Part shown: in pieces, positions 16,753-28,611 of the stretch | Layout: each line of letters opens with the position of its first letter | Position numbering within the stretch: the stretch's first letter is position 1 | Assembly: GCA_965204525.1 (NCBI GenBank) | Contig: OZ241994.1 | Location: 1,116,001-1,180,000, forward strand | Length of the DNA: 64,000 bases | Source: Bin5 sp965204525 | GTDB lineage: Bacteria; Chloroflexota; Anaerolineae; Caldilineales; Caldilineaceae | Direction of reading: 5' to 3' | The notes under the pieces: model-generated | Seen by the model: the letters and a program-made list of their open reading frames with translations, nothing else | Told to the model about the DNA's origin: nothing | Database searches by the model: none | Translations under genes and position numbers: made by a program

Positions 16753-17841
16753 ATGGATGCAACGATTGTTATTTTGGATGGTGACGGCATCGGTCCGGAA
16801 GTCACGGCGGAAGCCAAAAAGGTCCTGGCGGCAGTGGCCGGCCGCTTCGGCCATGACTTTGTCTTCGACCACCAGCAGATTGGCGGACGGTCCATCGACG
16901 AACTGGGGACCAGTTTGCCCGACGAAACAGTTGAAGCCGCCTCCACGGCGGAGGCGGTCCTGCTTGGCGCGGTAGGCGGACCAAAATGGGACGACCCCAG
17001 TCTGGCCGACAGACCGGAACAGGGCGTGCTTGCCCTCCGCAAGAGCCTGGACCTCTTTGCAAACCTGCGCCCCGTTAAGCTTCAGCCCCAGCTGCTCTCC
17101 GCCAGCACCATCAAGGAAGAGACGCTGGAAGGTGTGGACCTTCTTGTGGTACGTGAGTTGACCGGAGGTATCTATTTCGGCGAGCGCAAGGAGCCCGAGG
17201 ACAACTTCGAGGCCTTTGACACGATGCTTTACACGAGGCCCGAGATCGATCGCGTCGTTCGCCTGGCCGCGGACGCGGCCATGGAACGCAACGGCCGCCT
17301 CGCCAGCGTGGACAAGGCAAACGTTCTCGCTTCCTCCCGACTCTGGCGCAGCGTTGCCACCGAGGCTCTGGCAGACTACCCCGAACTGGAGGTCGAGCAC
17401 ATTCTGGTCGACGCCATGGCCATGCACCTGATCCGGAGACCGGCCGACTTCGACGTGATAGTTGCCGGCAATCTGTTCGGCGACATCCTCACCGACGAGG
17501 CCTCCATGCTGGCCGGTTCGATGGGCATGCTGCCCTCCGCCAGCCTGGGCGATGTCAGTAACCGGCACAACCTGCCCCTCGGCCTCTACGAGCCGATCCA
17601 CGGCAGCGCGCCCGACATCGCCGGACAGGGCATTGCCAACCCGCTGGCCGCGATTCTGAGCAGCGCCATGCTGCTCCGCCATAGCCTGGGCCTGGAAAAG
17701 GAGGCCGCGGCTGTCGAGGCCGCGGTGGATGCCATCCTGGCTCTCGGTGTACGCACGCCTGACATCGCCCAGCCTGGTACCGAGACGGCGGGAACCGAGG
17801 TCCTCGGAGATCTCGTTGTGAAAGAGATTCGGGACGCATAG
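16753..17841 (+). CDS. leuB: 3-isopropylmalate dehydrogenase
   Basis: NAD+-dependent oxidative decarboxylation of 3-isopropylmalate, also able to act on 3-methylmalate in the citramalate route. It has 362 residues, normal for the family. Motifs are LDGDGIGPEV at the N-terminus, LLGAVGGPKWD (about residues 72-82), the catalytic ELTGGIYFGERKE region (about 134-146), and the metal and nucleotide site GNLFGDILTDEASMLAGSMGMLPSA followed by the EPIHGSAPDIAG adenine-binding loop. The start follows GAAGAAGGAAAAGAG. Confidence 0.96.
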   Translation: MDATIVILDGDGIGPEVTAEAKKVLAAVAGRFGHDFVFDHQQIGGRSIDELGTSLPDETVEAASTAEAVLLGAVGGPKWDDPSLADRPEQGVLALRKSLDLFANLRPVKLQPQLLSASTIKEETLEGVDLLVVRELTGGIYFGERKEPEDNFEAFDTMLYTRPEIDRVVRLAADAAMERNGRLASVDKANVLASSRLWRSVATEALADYPELEVEHILVDAMAMHLIRRPADFDVIVAGNLFGDILTDEASMLAGSMGMLPSASLGDVSNRHNLPLGLYEPIHGSAPDIAGQGIANPLAAILSSAMLLRHSLGLEKEAAAVEAAVDAILALGVRTPDIAQPGTETAGTEVLGDLVVKEIRDA

Positions 17842-17896
17842 CAGAGGGGGCGCCTACAGCGGGTAGCGTTGAAAGGATACCTGTAGGAATTCTTGA

Positions 17897-20818
17897 ATGG
17901 CCACTCCGCCCAAGCAGGGTGAAGTCAAGACAGAAGTCGAACTCGAGAGAGGCAGCGAATCGGCCCCGACAGATGCCGACCGCCAGTTGCGACGGACCGT
18001 CCGCCAGCTTGGCAACCTTCTCGGGGAAACGATCGTCGAGCAGGAAGGACAGGCGATCTTCGATCTGGTCGAAGAGTTGCGAGCTCTGACCCGCGCCCAG
18101 CGCCAAGGGGACCCGAGCGCGGGCCTGCAGATCGAGCGGCTGACCGCCGATCTGGTCAATGACTTCGACAGCACGCTCGGTGTGCTGAAAGCCTTCACCA
18201 CCTACTTCCAGCTCGTAAATCTGGCCGAAGAGCAGCAGCGTGTACGCGTCATTCGCCAGCGCACGGCACAGGCGGAAGAGAACGACCGGCACATGCCCGA
18301 GACCATAGCGGCCGCCGTCATGAGGCTGCGCAAGGGCGGAACACAGCCTTCTGAAATGAGGCGTCTGCTCGATGAGTTGCTGATCAAGCCCGTCTTCACG
18401 GCTCACCCTACCGAGGCCAAACGCCGAACCATCCTCCTGAAGCTGCTCGACTTGACCAGACTGTTGCGCGAACTGGACGCCCACGTACTTTTGCCAAGCG
18501 AGAAAAGGGGAATCTGGAATCAGATCCGCGAGATCGTTGTTTCACTGTGGCAGAGCGACGTAAATCGGGACCGGCGGCCGGATGTTCTGGACGAGGTCCG
18601 CGAGGGGCTCTATTTTTTCGAAACTACCCTGTTTGACCTGTTGCCGGACATCTACAGCGAGTTGAACCGGGCACTTGCGAGGGAATACCCGGACAGCGCA
18701 GTCAGCGATGGCGCGGCAGAGTTCTCAGACGGTCTGCCGACCTTTCTGCGTTACGGCTCCTGGATCGGCGGGGACAGAGACGGCAATCCTTTCGTAACCC
18801 AGGATGTCACGGAAGACGCCCTGCGCCAGCAGAAGGAACAGGCGCTGGAACTCTACCGCCGCACTGTCGTCGGCATGTACGGGCATTTGAGCGTGGCCAA
18901 TACACGGGGCGCCTTCTCACAGGAGTTTCTCGACAGCCTGGCCGGCGACCTGGAACGCGCGCCGCCGAACGACAAAGCGCGCCTGGGCCGCTTTTCTCTG
19001 GAACCCTACCGCCAGAAGATGATTCTGATCTACCGGAGGCTGGGCGCCACACTGGCACAGAACAGGGAAGCCTGGCAAGCACAGCGTCCGGACCCCTGGG
19101 CCTACCCCAATGCCGGTGAATTCGTCGCCGACCTGGAGCTGATCCAGCGGAGCCTTCGCCAGAACAAGGGCGACCGGCTGGCCGAAGGACGCTTCGCCCG
19201 GCTTGTCCAGCAGGCCCGAATCTTCGGATTCCATCTTGCGTCCATGGATATTCGCCAGCACTCTGACCGCCACAGGGACGCCGTCGCAGAACTGTTGCAT
19301 CGCTACTACAGGCCGCAGGATCCAGGTTTTGACTACCGGCAGCTGCCGGAAGAGGAACGGACGCGGCTGCTGGTTCAAGAAATCGAAAGCCCGCGGCCTC
19401 TGACCGCCCGCCTGCAGTACGGCAACGAAACCAATGAGACGGTCGCCCTTTTCCGGCTTATCCGTCAGGCCCATGAGCGCATCGCGCCTCAGGCAATCGG
19501 CGCATATATCATCAGCATGACCACCTCCGTCAGCCACGTGCTGGAGGTCCTGCTTCTGGCCAAGGACGCCGGTCTCTTCGGCAAGATCGACATTGCGCCT
19601 CTCTTTGAAACGATTGACGACCTGGTCCGGGCGCCCGATGTCATGGGTGCTCTCTTCGAATCCCCAATCTACCGCAAACACCTGGCGCAGCGGGACAACC
19701 GCCAGGAGATCATGATCGGGTACAGCGACTCCAACAAAGACGGCGGCTACTTGCGGTCCAGCTGGTCGCTCTATCAGGCGCAGGAAAGACTGGCCGGCGC
19801 CTGCAGCGACTACAACGTCAAGCTGACTCTTTTCCATGGACGGGGCGGCTCGATCGGACGCGGCGGCGGACCTGCCAATCGCGCCATACTCGCGCAGCCG
19901 CTGGGATCGGTGCAAGGGCGGACCAAGCTGACCGAACAGGGGGAAGTGATCAGCGCCCGCTACAGCAACCGAGCCATTGCCAAGCGCCATCTTGAGCAGC
20001 TCGTCAACGCCGTCCTGATAGCGAGCTGCGAAACTCATCATGACAGCCTGGGCGGCGAGGAAGAGAGCGCGAATTCTTCGCACGCCGCCGAGGCGAGCTG
20101 GGGGAGAATACTGGAGGGGGCCAGCGAACGCTCGGAACGGAAGTACCGGACACTTGTAGAGAGTCCTGCCTTTCTGAGCTATTTCCACGAGGCGACGCCG
20201 ATTGAACAGCTGGCGCAGATGAACATTGGCTCGCGGCCGGCAAAGCGCCGCCAGACCTCGGACATCTCTGATCTGCGTGCGATCCCCTGGGTTTTCGCCT
20301 GGACACAGAGCCGTGTGAATCTGCCTGGCTGGTACGGCCTGGGCAGCGGACTGCACACCGATTCGGTTCAACGCATGACCGTCTTGCAGGAGATGTACCA
20401 CAACTGGCCCTTCTTCCGCACGGTCATTGACAGAGCGCAACTCTCGATGCGCCGGGCCGATATGACCATTGCCTCGCTCTACGCGTCTCTGGCCGCGGAC
20501 GCGACCCGCGCCGAGATCTTCGGCGAATTCATGGAAGAGTTCAAACGCACTGAACGCATCATTCTGGGGATTACGGGCCAGGCTGCGCTCCTGGACAACG
20601 AGCCCTGGCTACAACGCAGCATCAATCTGCGCAATCCCTATGTAGACCCGCTCAACTATATTCAGGTCGCGTTGCTTAACAAGCAACGAACTACGGTCGA
20701 GCAAACGTTAGAGGACGCCCAGGCAGACCGGGACGCGACCCAGGAGGACCCCCGTTTGCGACAGGCGATCCTGCTGTCGATCAATGGAATCGCCGCAGGT
20801 CTGCAGGCGACGGGCTGA
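17897..20818 (+). CDS. ppc: Phosphoenolpyruvate carboxylase
   Basis: Carboxylates PEP to oxaloacetate, an anaplerotic step. The protein has 973 residues against a usual ~900; the excess is partly an N-terminal tail. Catalytic signatures are the His of VFTAHPTEAKRR (about residue 173), the GSWIGGDRDGNPFVT loop, the GYSDSNKDGGYLRSSW segment, the mobile Gly-rich loop FHGRGGSIGRGGGP, and the near-terminal INGIAAGLQATG, which stands for the canonical NGIAAGMRNTG end. Its place between leuB and cimA suggests that anaplerosis is coordinated with amino-acid synthesis. Confidence 0.96.
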   Translation: MATPPKQGEVKTEVELERGSESAPTDADRQLRRTVRQLGNLLGETIVEQEGQAIFDLVEELRALTRAQRQGDPSAGLQIERLTADLVNDFDSTLGVLKAFTTYFQLVNLAEEQQRVRVIRQRTAQAEENDRHMPETIAAAVMRLRKGGTQPSEMRRLLDELLIKPVFTAHPTEAKRRTILLKLLDLTRLLRELDAHVLLPSEKRGIWNQIREIVVSLWQSDVNRDRRPDVLDEVREGLYFFETTLFDLLPDIYSELNRALAREYPDSAVSDGAAEFSDGLPTFLRYGSWIGGDRDGNPFVTQDVTEDALRQQKEQALELYRRTVVGMYGHLSVANTRGAFSQEFLDSLAGDLERAPPNDKARLGRFSLEPYRQKMILIYRRLGATLAQNREAWQAQRPDPWAYPNAGEFVADLELIQRSLRQNKGDRLAEGRFARLVQQARIFGFHLASMDIRQHSDRHRDAVAELLHRYYRPQDPGFDYRQLPEEERTRLLVQEIESPRPLTARLQYGNETNETVALFRLIRQAHERIAPQAIGAYIISMTTSVSHVLEVLLLAKDAGLFGKIDIAPLFETIDDLVRAPDVMGALFESPIYRKHLAQRDNRQEIMIGYSDSNKDGGYLRSSWSLYQAQERLAGACSDYNVKLTLFHGRGGSIGRGGGPANRAILAQPLGSVQGRTKLTEQGEVISARYSNRAIAKRHLEQLVNAVLIASCETHHDSLGGEEESANSSHAAEASWGRILEGASERSERKYRTLVESPAFLSYFHEATPIEQLAQMNIGSRPAKRRQTSDISDLRAIPWVFAWTQSRVNLPGWYGLGSGLHTDSVQRMTVLQEMYHNWPFFRTVIDRAQLSMRRADMTIASLYASLAADATRAEIFGEFMEEFKRTERIILGITGQAALLDNEPWLQRSINLRNPYVDPLNYIQVALLNKQRTTVEQTLEDAQADRDATQEDPRLRQAILLSINGIAAGLQATG

Positions 20819-20878
20819 CAGCAGGCGGCACTGACAATTCGTCGTCATTCCTGGCGACATTAACGCGAATGGACCGAT

Positions 20879-22654
20879 ATGGAGTTTGGAGACGTGAAGA
20901 TTCAACTATTCGACACCACTTTGCGCGACGGCGCCCAAGCCGAAGGCGTCTCGCTCAGCTGCGACGACAAGCTGCGCATCGCCGCCCGCCTGGACGAGTT
21001 CGGCATCGACTACATTGAGGGCGGCTGGCCCGGTTCCAACCCGAAAGACATGGAGTTCTTTGAACGGGCCGAGAGCGAACTGACCCTCAGACACGCCCGT
21101 TTGACCGCCTTCGGCTCAACCTGCAAACGCGACACCGACCCCGCCGACGATCCGCAGATTCAGCTGCTCCTGCAGGCCAACACGCCGGTCGTCTCCTTGT
21201 TCGGCAAGAGCTGGGACCTGCACGTGCGAGATGTATTGCAGACGACGCCGAAAGAGAATCTGCGCATGATTCGCGAGTCGGTCGCTTTTCTCACCGGCCG
21301 CGGCCGCGAGGTGATCTACGACGCCGAGCACTTCTTCGACGGCTATAAGGAGAACGCCGAATACGCGCTGGCCACGCTCAGGCGGGCCATCGCAGGGGGT
21401 GCTTCAAGCGTCGTTCTCTGCGATACCAATGGCGGCAGCCTCGTCTGGGAGATCGGCGAAATCGTACGCACCGTGCGCCGAGAACTGGCCTCCGACATGG
21501 CGCCGGTTGCGGAAGGTGGAAACGGAAGTAGCAACCCGCAGCCAGGCGCCGGAACAGTCACTCTCGGCATCCACGCCCACAACGACAGCGACACCGGTGT
21601 CGCCAACTCGCTGGAGGCGCTGCGCAACGGCTGCACGCACGTGCAGGGCACCATCAACGGTTACGGCGAACGCTGCGGCAACGCCAATCTGGTCAGCATC
21701 ATCGCCAACATGCAGCTGAAAATGGGCTACGACCTCGTTTCGAAGGAGAGGCTCGCCCACCTGACCGACCTCAGCCACTATGTCAACGAACTCGCCAACC
21801 TGAGGCCCAACACGCACCAGCCCTTTGTCGGCCGGAGCGCCTTCGCGCATAAGGGGGGAACCCACGTCAATGCGGTCCTCAAAAATGTGGACAGCTACCA
21901 GCATGTCGAGCCGGAGCGACTGGGCAACCAGACGCGGGTCCTCGTCAGCGAGCTCAGCGGCAAAGACAACATCTCCATCAAGGCCGGTGAGTTCGGCGTC
22001 GAAGGGCTGTCACGGGAAAAGGAAAGAGCGGTGCTGCAACAGATCAAGGAGCTGGAAAACGTCGGCTTTGCGTTTGAGAGCGCCGAGGCCAGCGTCGACC
22101 TCATGTTGCGACGCTCGCAGGAAGGATACCAGCCCAGTTTTTCACTGATCGACTACTCTGTGTCGGTGGCGAACCGCGCCGGCCGCGGGCTCTCGTCGGA
22201 GGCGACGATCAAGGCTGAAGTCGGTGACCGAATCTACCACGAAGTTTCCGAGGGCAACGGGCCGGTCAACGCCCTGATGCTGGCGCTGCGCAAGGCGATC
22301 CAGGGCCACTTCCCTCATTTGGATAGAATGCACCTTCTCGACTACAAGGTGCGAATCATTAACAGCGACCAGGGCACGGGGGCATCGGTGCGCGTGCTCA
22401 TCACCAGTTCCGATGGCGTGCACAACTGGACCACGGTTGGGGCCAGCACGAACATTATCGAGGCCAGTTGGACGGCTATCTCAGATGCCGTCGAATACTT
22501 CCTCATCAACTACGATCCGAACGACGCGAGCGGGCTGCCGGCCCGCGGCGCTGATATCGATTACGCGCAGCCGTCGGTCAGTGAATACGTCGCAAACAGC
22601 ACGCCAGTGGTGTCCGAGGAGAGACGCAGCGCGGAACTCTCAAGCGCCGGATAG
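20879..22654 (+). CDS. cimA: (R)-citramalate synthase
   Basis: Condenses acetyl-CoA with pyruvate to citramalate, which LeuCD and LeuB turn into 2-oxobutyrate for isoleucine, bypassing threonine. It belongs to the HMGL-like barrel family but to the CimA branch: FDTTLRDGAQAEGVSLS at the N-terminus (about residues 10-26) and DYIEGGWPGSNPKD (about 49-62), which distinguish it from LeuA. It also has the metal-binding GIHAHNDSDTGVANS motif and the HKGGTHVNAVLKN region. The C-terminal LeuA-like allosteric domain (about 440-560) is present. No threonine deaminase gene is in the window. The 591-residue length includes a variable C-terminal tail. Substrate choice is inferred from these motifs and from context. 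Confidence 0.88.
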   Translation: MEFGDVKIQLFDTTLRDGAQAEGVSLSCDDKLRIAARLDEFGIDYIEGGWPGSNPKDMEFFERAESELTLRHARLTAFGSTCKRDTDPADDPQIQLLLQANTPVVSLFGKSWDLHVRDVLQTTPKENLRMIRESVAFLTGRGREVIYDAEHFFDGYKENAEYALATLRRAIAGGASSVVLCDTNGGSLVWEIGEIVRTVRRELASDMAPVAEGGNGSSNPQPGAGTVTLGIHAHNDSDTGVANSLEALRNGCTHVQGTINGYGERCGNANLVSIIANMQLKMGYDLVSKERLAHLTDLSHYVNELANLRPNTHQPFVGRSAFAHKGGTHVNAVLKNVDSYQHVEPERLGNQTRVLVSELSGKDNISIKAGEFGVEGLSREKERAVLQQIKELENVGFAFESAEASVDLMLRRSQEGYQPSFSLIDYSVSVANRAGRGLSSEATIKAEVGDRIYHEVSEGNGPVNALMLALRKAIQGHFPHLDRMHLLDYKVRIINSDQGTGASVRVLITSSDGVHNWTTVGASTNIIEASWTAISDAVEYFLINYDPNDASGLPARGADIDYAQPSVSEYVANSTPVVSEERRSAELSSAG

Positions 22655-22710
22655 GAGGGGTCCCGCGGTTCTCGCGAGCCGACCATCCTTGCAACAGGAA
22701 AGAGAATCCA

Positions 22711-24420
<1,710 letters not shown>

Positions 24421-24475
24421 GCCGGTTAAATCAGCTGGAGAACCGCAACACGAGACTTTAACGGGAGCAACACCC

Positions 24476-25333
24476 ATGAATTCTGGCAACAACGCCCTCC
24501 GCCTCGGCACTTCGACCTACTCCTACTGGCACTTCACGCCGGAGAAAACGCCGATCGAATCCGTGCTCGACGCCGCGGCCGAGCTTGGCCTGTCAGGGGT
24601 GGAGATCCTCCACCGCCAGATGGAATCGGAGGAGAACGCCTACCTACAGAAGATCAAGCGGCACGCCTTCATCCTCGGCCTCGATCTCTACAACCTCTCG
24701 ATCCACCAGGACTTCGTCCACGACGATGCCGACGTGCGCCAGCAGCAGATCGACCACACACTCCACTGCATTGATCTGGCCCACGAAATGGGCATCCCGT
24801 CGATACGCGTCAACTCCGGCGGCTTTCGCAAACAGGGCAGCTTCGACGATCTGATCGCGGCCAAGGGCTGGGTGGAGCCGTGGGAGGGCTTCACCATGGA
24901 TGACGGCTTCAACTGGGTGATCGACTCGATCGAGCGCTGCCTGCCCCACGCCGAGCGCCGGGGCGTGCTCCTGCTGCTCGAAAACCATTGGGGCCTGACC
25001 ACATTCGCCCGCGATATGGCGCGCATCATCGAGAGCATCGACTCGCCGTGGTTGCAGGCCATTCTGGACATGGGCAACTTCCTCTTCGAGGACGATATGT
25101 ACGCGGCCATGGAGCGCGTCGCCCCCTACGTGCGCCTGGCCCACGCCAAGACCTACCCGGGCGGGGGCTCCTGGTACAGCCTCGACCTCGACTACGCCCG
25201 CATCTTCCGCATTCTCCTCGACGCCGGCTGGCGCGGCTACTGCTCGATCGAGATGGAAGGCGCGGAGGACGCCGCTACCGCTGTCCCCAAGAGCATCGAA
25301 ATGCTGCGCCAATCCTGGGAAAGTGCGACGTAG
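24476..25333 (+). CDS. Sugar-phosphate isomerase/epimerase family TIM-barrel protein
   Basis: A 285-residue AP-endonuclease-2-like (xylose isomerase-like) TIM barrel. Likely metal ligands are E169 (LLLENHWG), D198 (ILDMGNF), H223 (RLAHAKTY) and E259 (CSIEMEG), the standard arrangement for this superfamily. Members isomerise or epimerise sugars, inositols or related hydroxy compounds; the exact substrate cannot be told. It follows ilvD by 55 bp in the same orientation, but its relatives are catabolic, so it may simply be the last gene of the transcript. It converges with the acyl-CoA ligase gene. Confidence 0.8.
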   Translation: MNSGNNALRLGTSTYSYWHFTPEKTPIESVLDAAAELGLSGVEILHRQMESEENAYLQKIKRHAFILGLDLYNLSIHQDFVHDDADVRQQQIDHTLHCIDLAHEMGIPSIRVNSGGFRKQGSFDDLIAAKGWVEPWEGFTMDDGFNWVIDSIERCLPHAERRGVLLLLENHWGLTTFARDMARIIESIDSPWLQAILDMGNFLFEDDMYAAMERVAPYVRLAHAKTYPGGGSWYSLDLDYARIFRILLDAGWRGYCSIEMEGAEDAATAVPKSIEMLRQSWESAT

Positions 25334-25351
25334 TCCGTTGCGTTTTTCGAG

Positions 25352-26998
25352 CTAAGGAAGAGGAACTGTCGAATCTCCACTGCCGTAGCGCTCCCGCAGA
25401 ACCTTCTTGTCAAACTTGCCGGTCCCGGTCTTCGGAATCTCGTCTATGAATTCGTAGCCGTCCGGCAACCACCATCTTGCAACCTGCGGCTCCATAAAAC
25501 GCCTTAATTCGTCAGCGCCAGGCCGGGTCCCGCCGTCTGTAGGTACTATAACCGCCAGCGGACGCTCCCCCCAGCGTTCATCGGGCACGGCGATAACGGC
25601 CGCCTCCAGCACCTGCGGATGGGCCATCAACAGATTCTCCAGCTCCACCGATGAGATCCACTCGCCGCCGCTTTTCACCAGGTCCTTTGTGCGATCCGTG
25701 ATCGACATAAACCCATCTGCGGAAATCGTGACGACATCCCCCGTTCGGAACCATCCGTCCGGGGTAAAGCTGTCGTCGCCGCCTTCCAATTTGTAGTAGG
25801 CTTGCGCCACCCATGGCCCGCGTACCTGCAGTTCGCCGAGCGTCTCACCGTCCCAGGGCAGTTCCCGGCCCGCGTCGTCCATGATGCGCATGTCGACACC
25901 GGAGATCGGATAGCCCTGCCGGGCCTTGACGTCCCACCTCTCCTCCTGCGGCAGTGTCTGGTGGTGGCTGAGCAGCTTCGATACCGTACCCAGCGGCGAC
26001 ATTTCCGTCATGCCCCAAGCATGAACGACGTTTACGCCCAGCTCTTTCTCATAGGCCTCGATCAGGCTGCGGGGCATCGCCGAGCCGCCGACCACCAGAG
26101 CGCGGATAGATGATATGTCACGTGGGTTCTGTTTCAGGTCGTGATAGAGTCCATTCCAGATCGTCGGCACGCCGGCGGCGACCGTCACCCGCTCCGTCTC
26201 GATCAGCTCTGCCAGCGCGGCCGGCTGCATGTGCGGACCCGGGAGCACCAGATCGGCGCCAACGTTAACCGCCGCATAGGGCAGGCCCCAGGCCATTGCG
26301 TGGAACTGCGGCACGACCGGCAAGACGACGTCGTTCTCGGTTAGCCCCACCGCGGCCGCCTGGCACGACCCCACGGTATGCAGATACATCGAGCGGTGGC
26401 TGTAGAGCGCCCCCTTGGGATGGCCTGTCGTGCCGCTGGTGTAACAGAGCCCCATGGCCTGATTCTCACCCTCCACCTGCCAGACGTACTCATCCTCCGC
26501 AGCCGCCATCAACGTCTCGTATTCATGGACCTGGCCCGGCAGACTGGCCGCCGCCCCGCCCTCCGGCCCGTTGAATAGTACGAAATGCTCGACTCCGCTG
26601 ATCTTATCGCCCAGCCCCTCCAGCAGTGGCAGCAGCGTCGCGTCGATGAAGACCACCTTGTCCTCGGCGTGGTTGATGATATAGGCCAGCTGGTCGGGAA
26701 AAAGGCGGACGTTCAGTGTATGCACCACCGCCCCCGCGCCGGGCGCGCCAAAGTATAGCTCCACGTGTTGATGGTTGTTCCATGCAAACGTCCCGACGCG
26801 GTCGCCCGGCTGCACGCCCAGCCCTTCGAGTACATTGCAGAGCCTCTTCACCCGCCTGTAGAGGTCCCGGTACGAATATTCGTGCAGCGTCCCGTCAGGC
26901 AGCTTGGTCTTAACCTTCTTGTACGGATACAGGCGATTCCCGTGTTCCAGAACGCGATCGATCGTGAGCTGATAGTCCATCATCAGGCCGGAAAGCAT
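25352..26998 (-). CDS. Fatty-acid (medium/long-chain) acyl-CoA ligase
   Basis: ATP-dependent activation of a carboxylic acid to its CoA ester through an acyl-adenylate. The 548-residue ANL-superfamily protein has the P-loop YTSGTTGHPKG (residues 186-196), the HAWGMTEMSPLGT A5 motif (about 330), the GWFRTGDV A7 motif, the hinge region ITDRTKDLVKSGGEWISS and the C-terminal catalytic Lys in GTGKFDKKVLRERY. The closest family I recognise is the AlkK/FadD-like group. AAGGAG lies 7 bases before the ATG. It lies 208 bp downstream of the acyl-CoA dehydrogenase on the same strand, so the pair likely acts in fatty- or short-chain acid oxidation. Confidence 0.88.
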   Translation of the reverse strand: MLSGLMMDYQLTIDRVLEHGNRLYPYKKVKTKLPDGTLHEYSYRDLYRRVKRLCNVLEGLGVQPGDRVGTFAWNNHQHVELYFGAPGAGAVVHTLNVRLFPDQLAYIINHAEDKVVFIDATLLPLLEGLGDKISGVEHFVLFNGPEGGAAASLPGQVHEYETLMAAAEDEYVWQVEGENQAMGLCYTSGTTGHPKGALYSHRSMYLHTVGSCQAAAVGLTENDVVLPVVPQFHAMAWGLPYAAVNVGADLVLPGPHMQPAALAELIETERVTVAAGVPTIWNGLYHDLKQNPRDISSIRALVVGGSAMPRSLIEAYEKELGVNVVHAWGMTEMSPLGTVSKLLSHHQTLPQEERWDVKARQGYPISGVDMRIMDDAGRELPWDGETLGELQVRGPWVAQAYYKLEGGDDSFTPDGWFRTGDVVTISADGFMSITDRTKDLVKSGGEWISSVELENLLMAHPQVLEAAVIAVPDERWGERPLAVIVPTDGGTRPGADELRRFMEPQVARWWLPDGYEFIDEIPKTGTGKFDKKVLRERYGSGDSTVPLP

Positions 26999-27206
26999 AC
27001 GACGGCTCCTTGACTCTTAGCAACGGTTTTCGAGGTCGCAGGCGAGGAGAAACTCTCTGGCAGATTGTAGTGCCTGCTGCGCGTTTGGTCAACCGCCCCT
27101 TCGTTCCACACGCCAACCTGGAGCCAGCGCCTGTGGCCCGCCTGATCCTCGCGCATCGCACTACTCTCCGCTTCAGCTTACCGGGACCTGGCCCCAGCCG
27201 CAGAAA

Positions 27207-28379
27207 CTATACGAACGCGCCTATGCCCGTAATCTCCCGACCGGCGATCAGGAGGTTGATCTCGTTTGTGCCCTCATAGGTGTACGTAGCTTCGACGTCC
27301 GTGAAAAGACGCGCCACGTGATTGTCAATCAGGATGCCGTTGCCGCCCATTATCTCCCGGGCCAGCGCCGCTGCGCGCCGCGCCTTGACCGCGCACGTCT
27401 GTTTCGCCAGCGAGAGCTGACCGGGGGTGGCGGCGCCCGCTTCCATCAGCTTTGCCAGCCGCCAGACCAGCAGCTGCGCCTGCACCAAGTCGGCCGCCAT
27501 CTCCACCAGTTTGGCCTGGATCAACTGAAAGGCCGCGATACGTTTCCCAAACTGTTCCCGTTCACAGGCGTATTGCAGCGCGATTTCGTAACAGCCGGCC
27601 GCCAATCCGACCGCTTCCCAAGCTACGCCCGCCCGGGTGTTCGCCAGGACCGGCGCCATATCGCGAAAGCTGTTACATTTGGCAAGCCGGTTCGCCGCCG
27701 GTACATGCACGTCTTCGAGCGTGATTTCCGCCTGGTGCACCGCCCGCTTCGCGATCTTGCCCTCCATCGCCGTCGCAGTAAAGCCGGGGAGCTGCCCTGG
27801 ATCCTCCAACCCGAATCCTCCAAAGCGCCCGCTCTCGTCTCGCGCCCAGACGATTATCAGGTCGGCAATCGTCCCGTTGCCGATCCACCGCTTCTGGCCA
27901 TTGAGGACATAGTGGCTGCCCACACGCCGCGCAGTAGTCTGCACGTGCGCAGCGTCGGATCCCCGCTCCGGCTCTGTCAGCGCAAACGCGCCCAGCCTTT
28001 CCATGCGCGCCATTGCCGGCAGCCAGCGTTCCTTCTGCTCCGCCGAACCCAACATCCCAATCGATCCCATCGCCAGCCCGGAGTGCACGCCGAACAGCGT
28101 ACTGATGGAGCCGTCCACGCGGCAGATCTCGTACTTCACCAGCCCGTCGCTTACACAGTCGAGCCCCGCGGCGCCATGGCCGTGCATCGTCCCGCCGGCG
28201 ATCTGGAGGTCGCGCAGCCCCAGCGCCAAGTCCAGGGCAATCTCGCCGCGCTCCCAGTATTCGTTGATTGAAGGTTTGACGACTCCTTCCATATACTCCC
28301 GAACCCGATCGCGAACTGCGCGCTGGGCGGGCGATAGAAGGTCGTCAAATTGAAACAGGTCAGTGACAGGCGCTGTCAT
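27207..28379 (-). CDS. Acyl-CoA dehydrogenase, glutaryl-CoA dehydrogenase/ACX4-like
   Basis: FAD flavoprotein that introduces the alpha-beta double bond into an acyl-CoA. The frame extends to 28445, but the ATG at 28379, preceded by GAGGGATTCCA, gives the expected MTAPVTDLFQFDDLLS start and 390 residues. The FAD/substrate region ALTEPERGSDAAHVQTTAR and the NGQKRWIGNGTIAD motif resemble glutaryl-CoA dehydrogenase and plant ACX4. The catalytic base is E369 in TYEGTNEIN, and the C-terminal GREITGIGAFV is also typical of that branch. The substrate is not determined. It is divergent from the restriction-modification gene across a 232-bp gap that must hold both promoters. Confidence 0.88.
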   Translation of the reverse strand: MTAPVTDLFQFDDLLSPAQRAVRDRVREYMEGVVKPSINEYWERGEIALDLALGLRDLQIAGGTMHGHGAAGLDCVSDGLVKYEICRVDGSISTLFGVHSGLAMGSIGMLGSAEQKERWLPAMARMERLGAFALTEPERGSDAAHVQTTARRVGSHYVLNGQKRWIGNGTIADLIIVWARDESGRFGGFGLEDPGQLPGFTATAMEGKIAKRAVHQAEITLEDVHVPAANRLAKCNSFRDMAPVLANTRAGVAWEAVGLAAGCYEIALQYACEREQFGKRIAAFQLIQAKLVEMAADLVQAQLLVWRLAKLMEAGAATPGQLSLAKQTCAVKARRAAALAREIMGGNGILIDNHVARLFTDVEATYTYEGTNEINLLIAGREITGIGAFV

Positions 28380-28611
28380 TGGAATCCCTCTTTTTTGAGC
28401 ACGCTCGTATCCCCAATTGTAGACCTTCCCGATCTCTGCGAGCAATTCCGAAAATCTATGCCTCTAAGGGTAGTGCTCTACGCGGAATGTGCCAAGACCG
28501 CCTGTTATGAAACGGGGCATGGATTGGCCCACCGGATCCTTTACGCTAAACTGTAGCCGAGCGTGATTCTGCCTTTGAAATTGACAGATGGCTCGAACTG
28601 CAGGAGACGAG

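Noticed and set aside
27318..28271. 317-codon plus-strand frame
   Set aside because: Antisense shadow of the acyl-CoA dehydrogenase.
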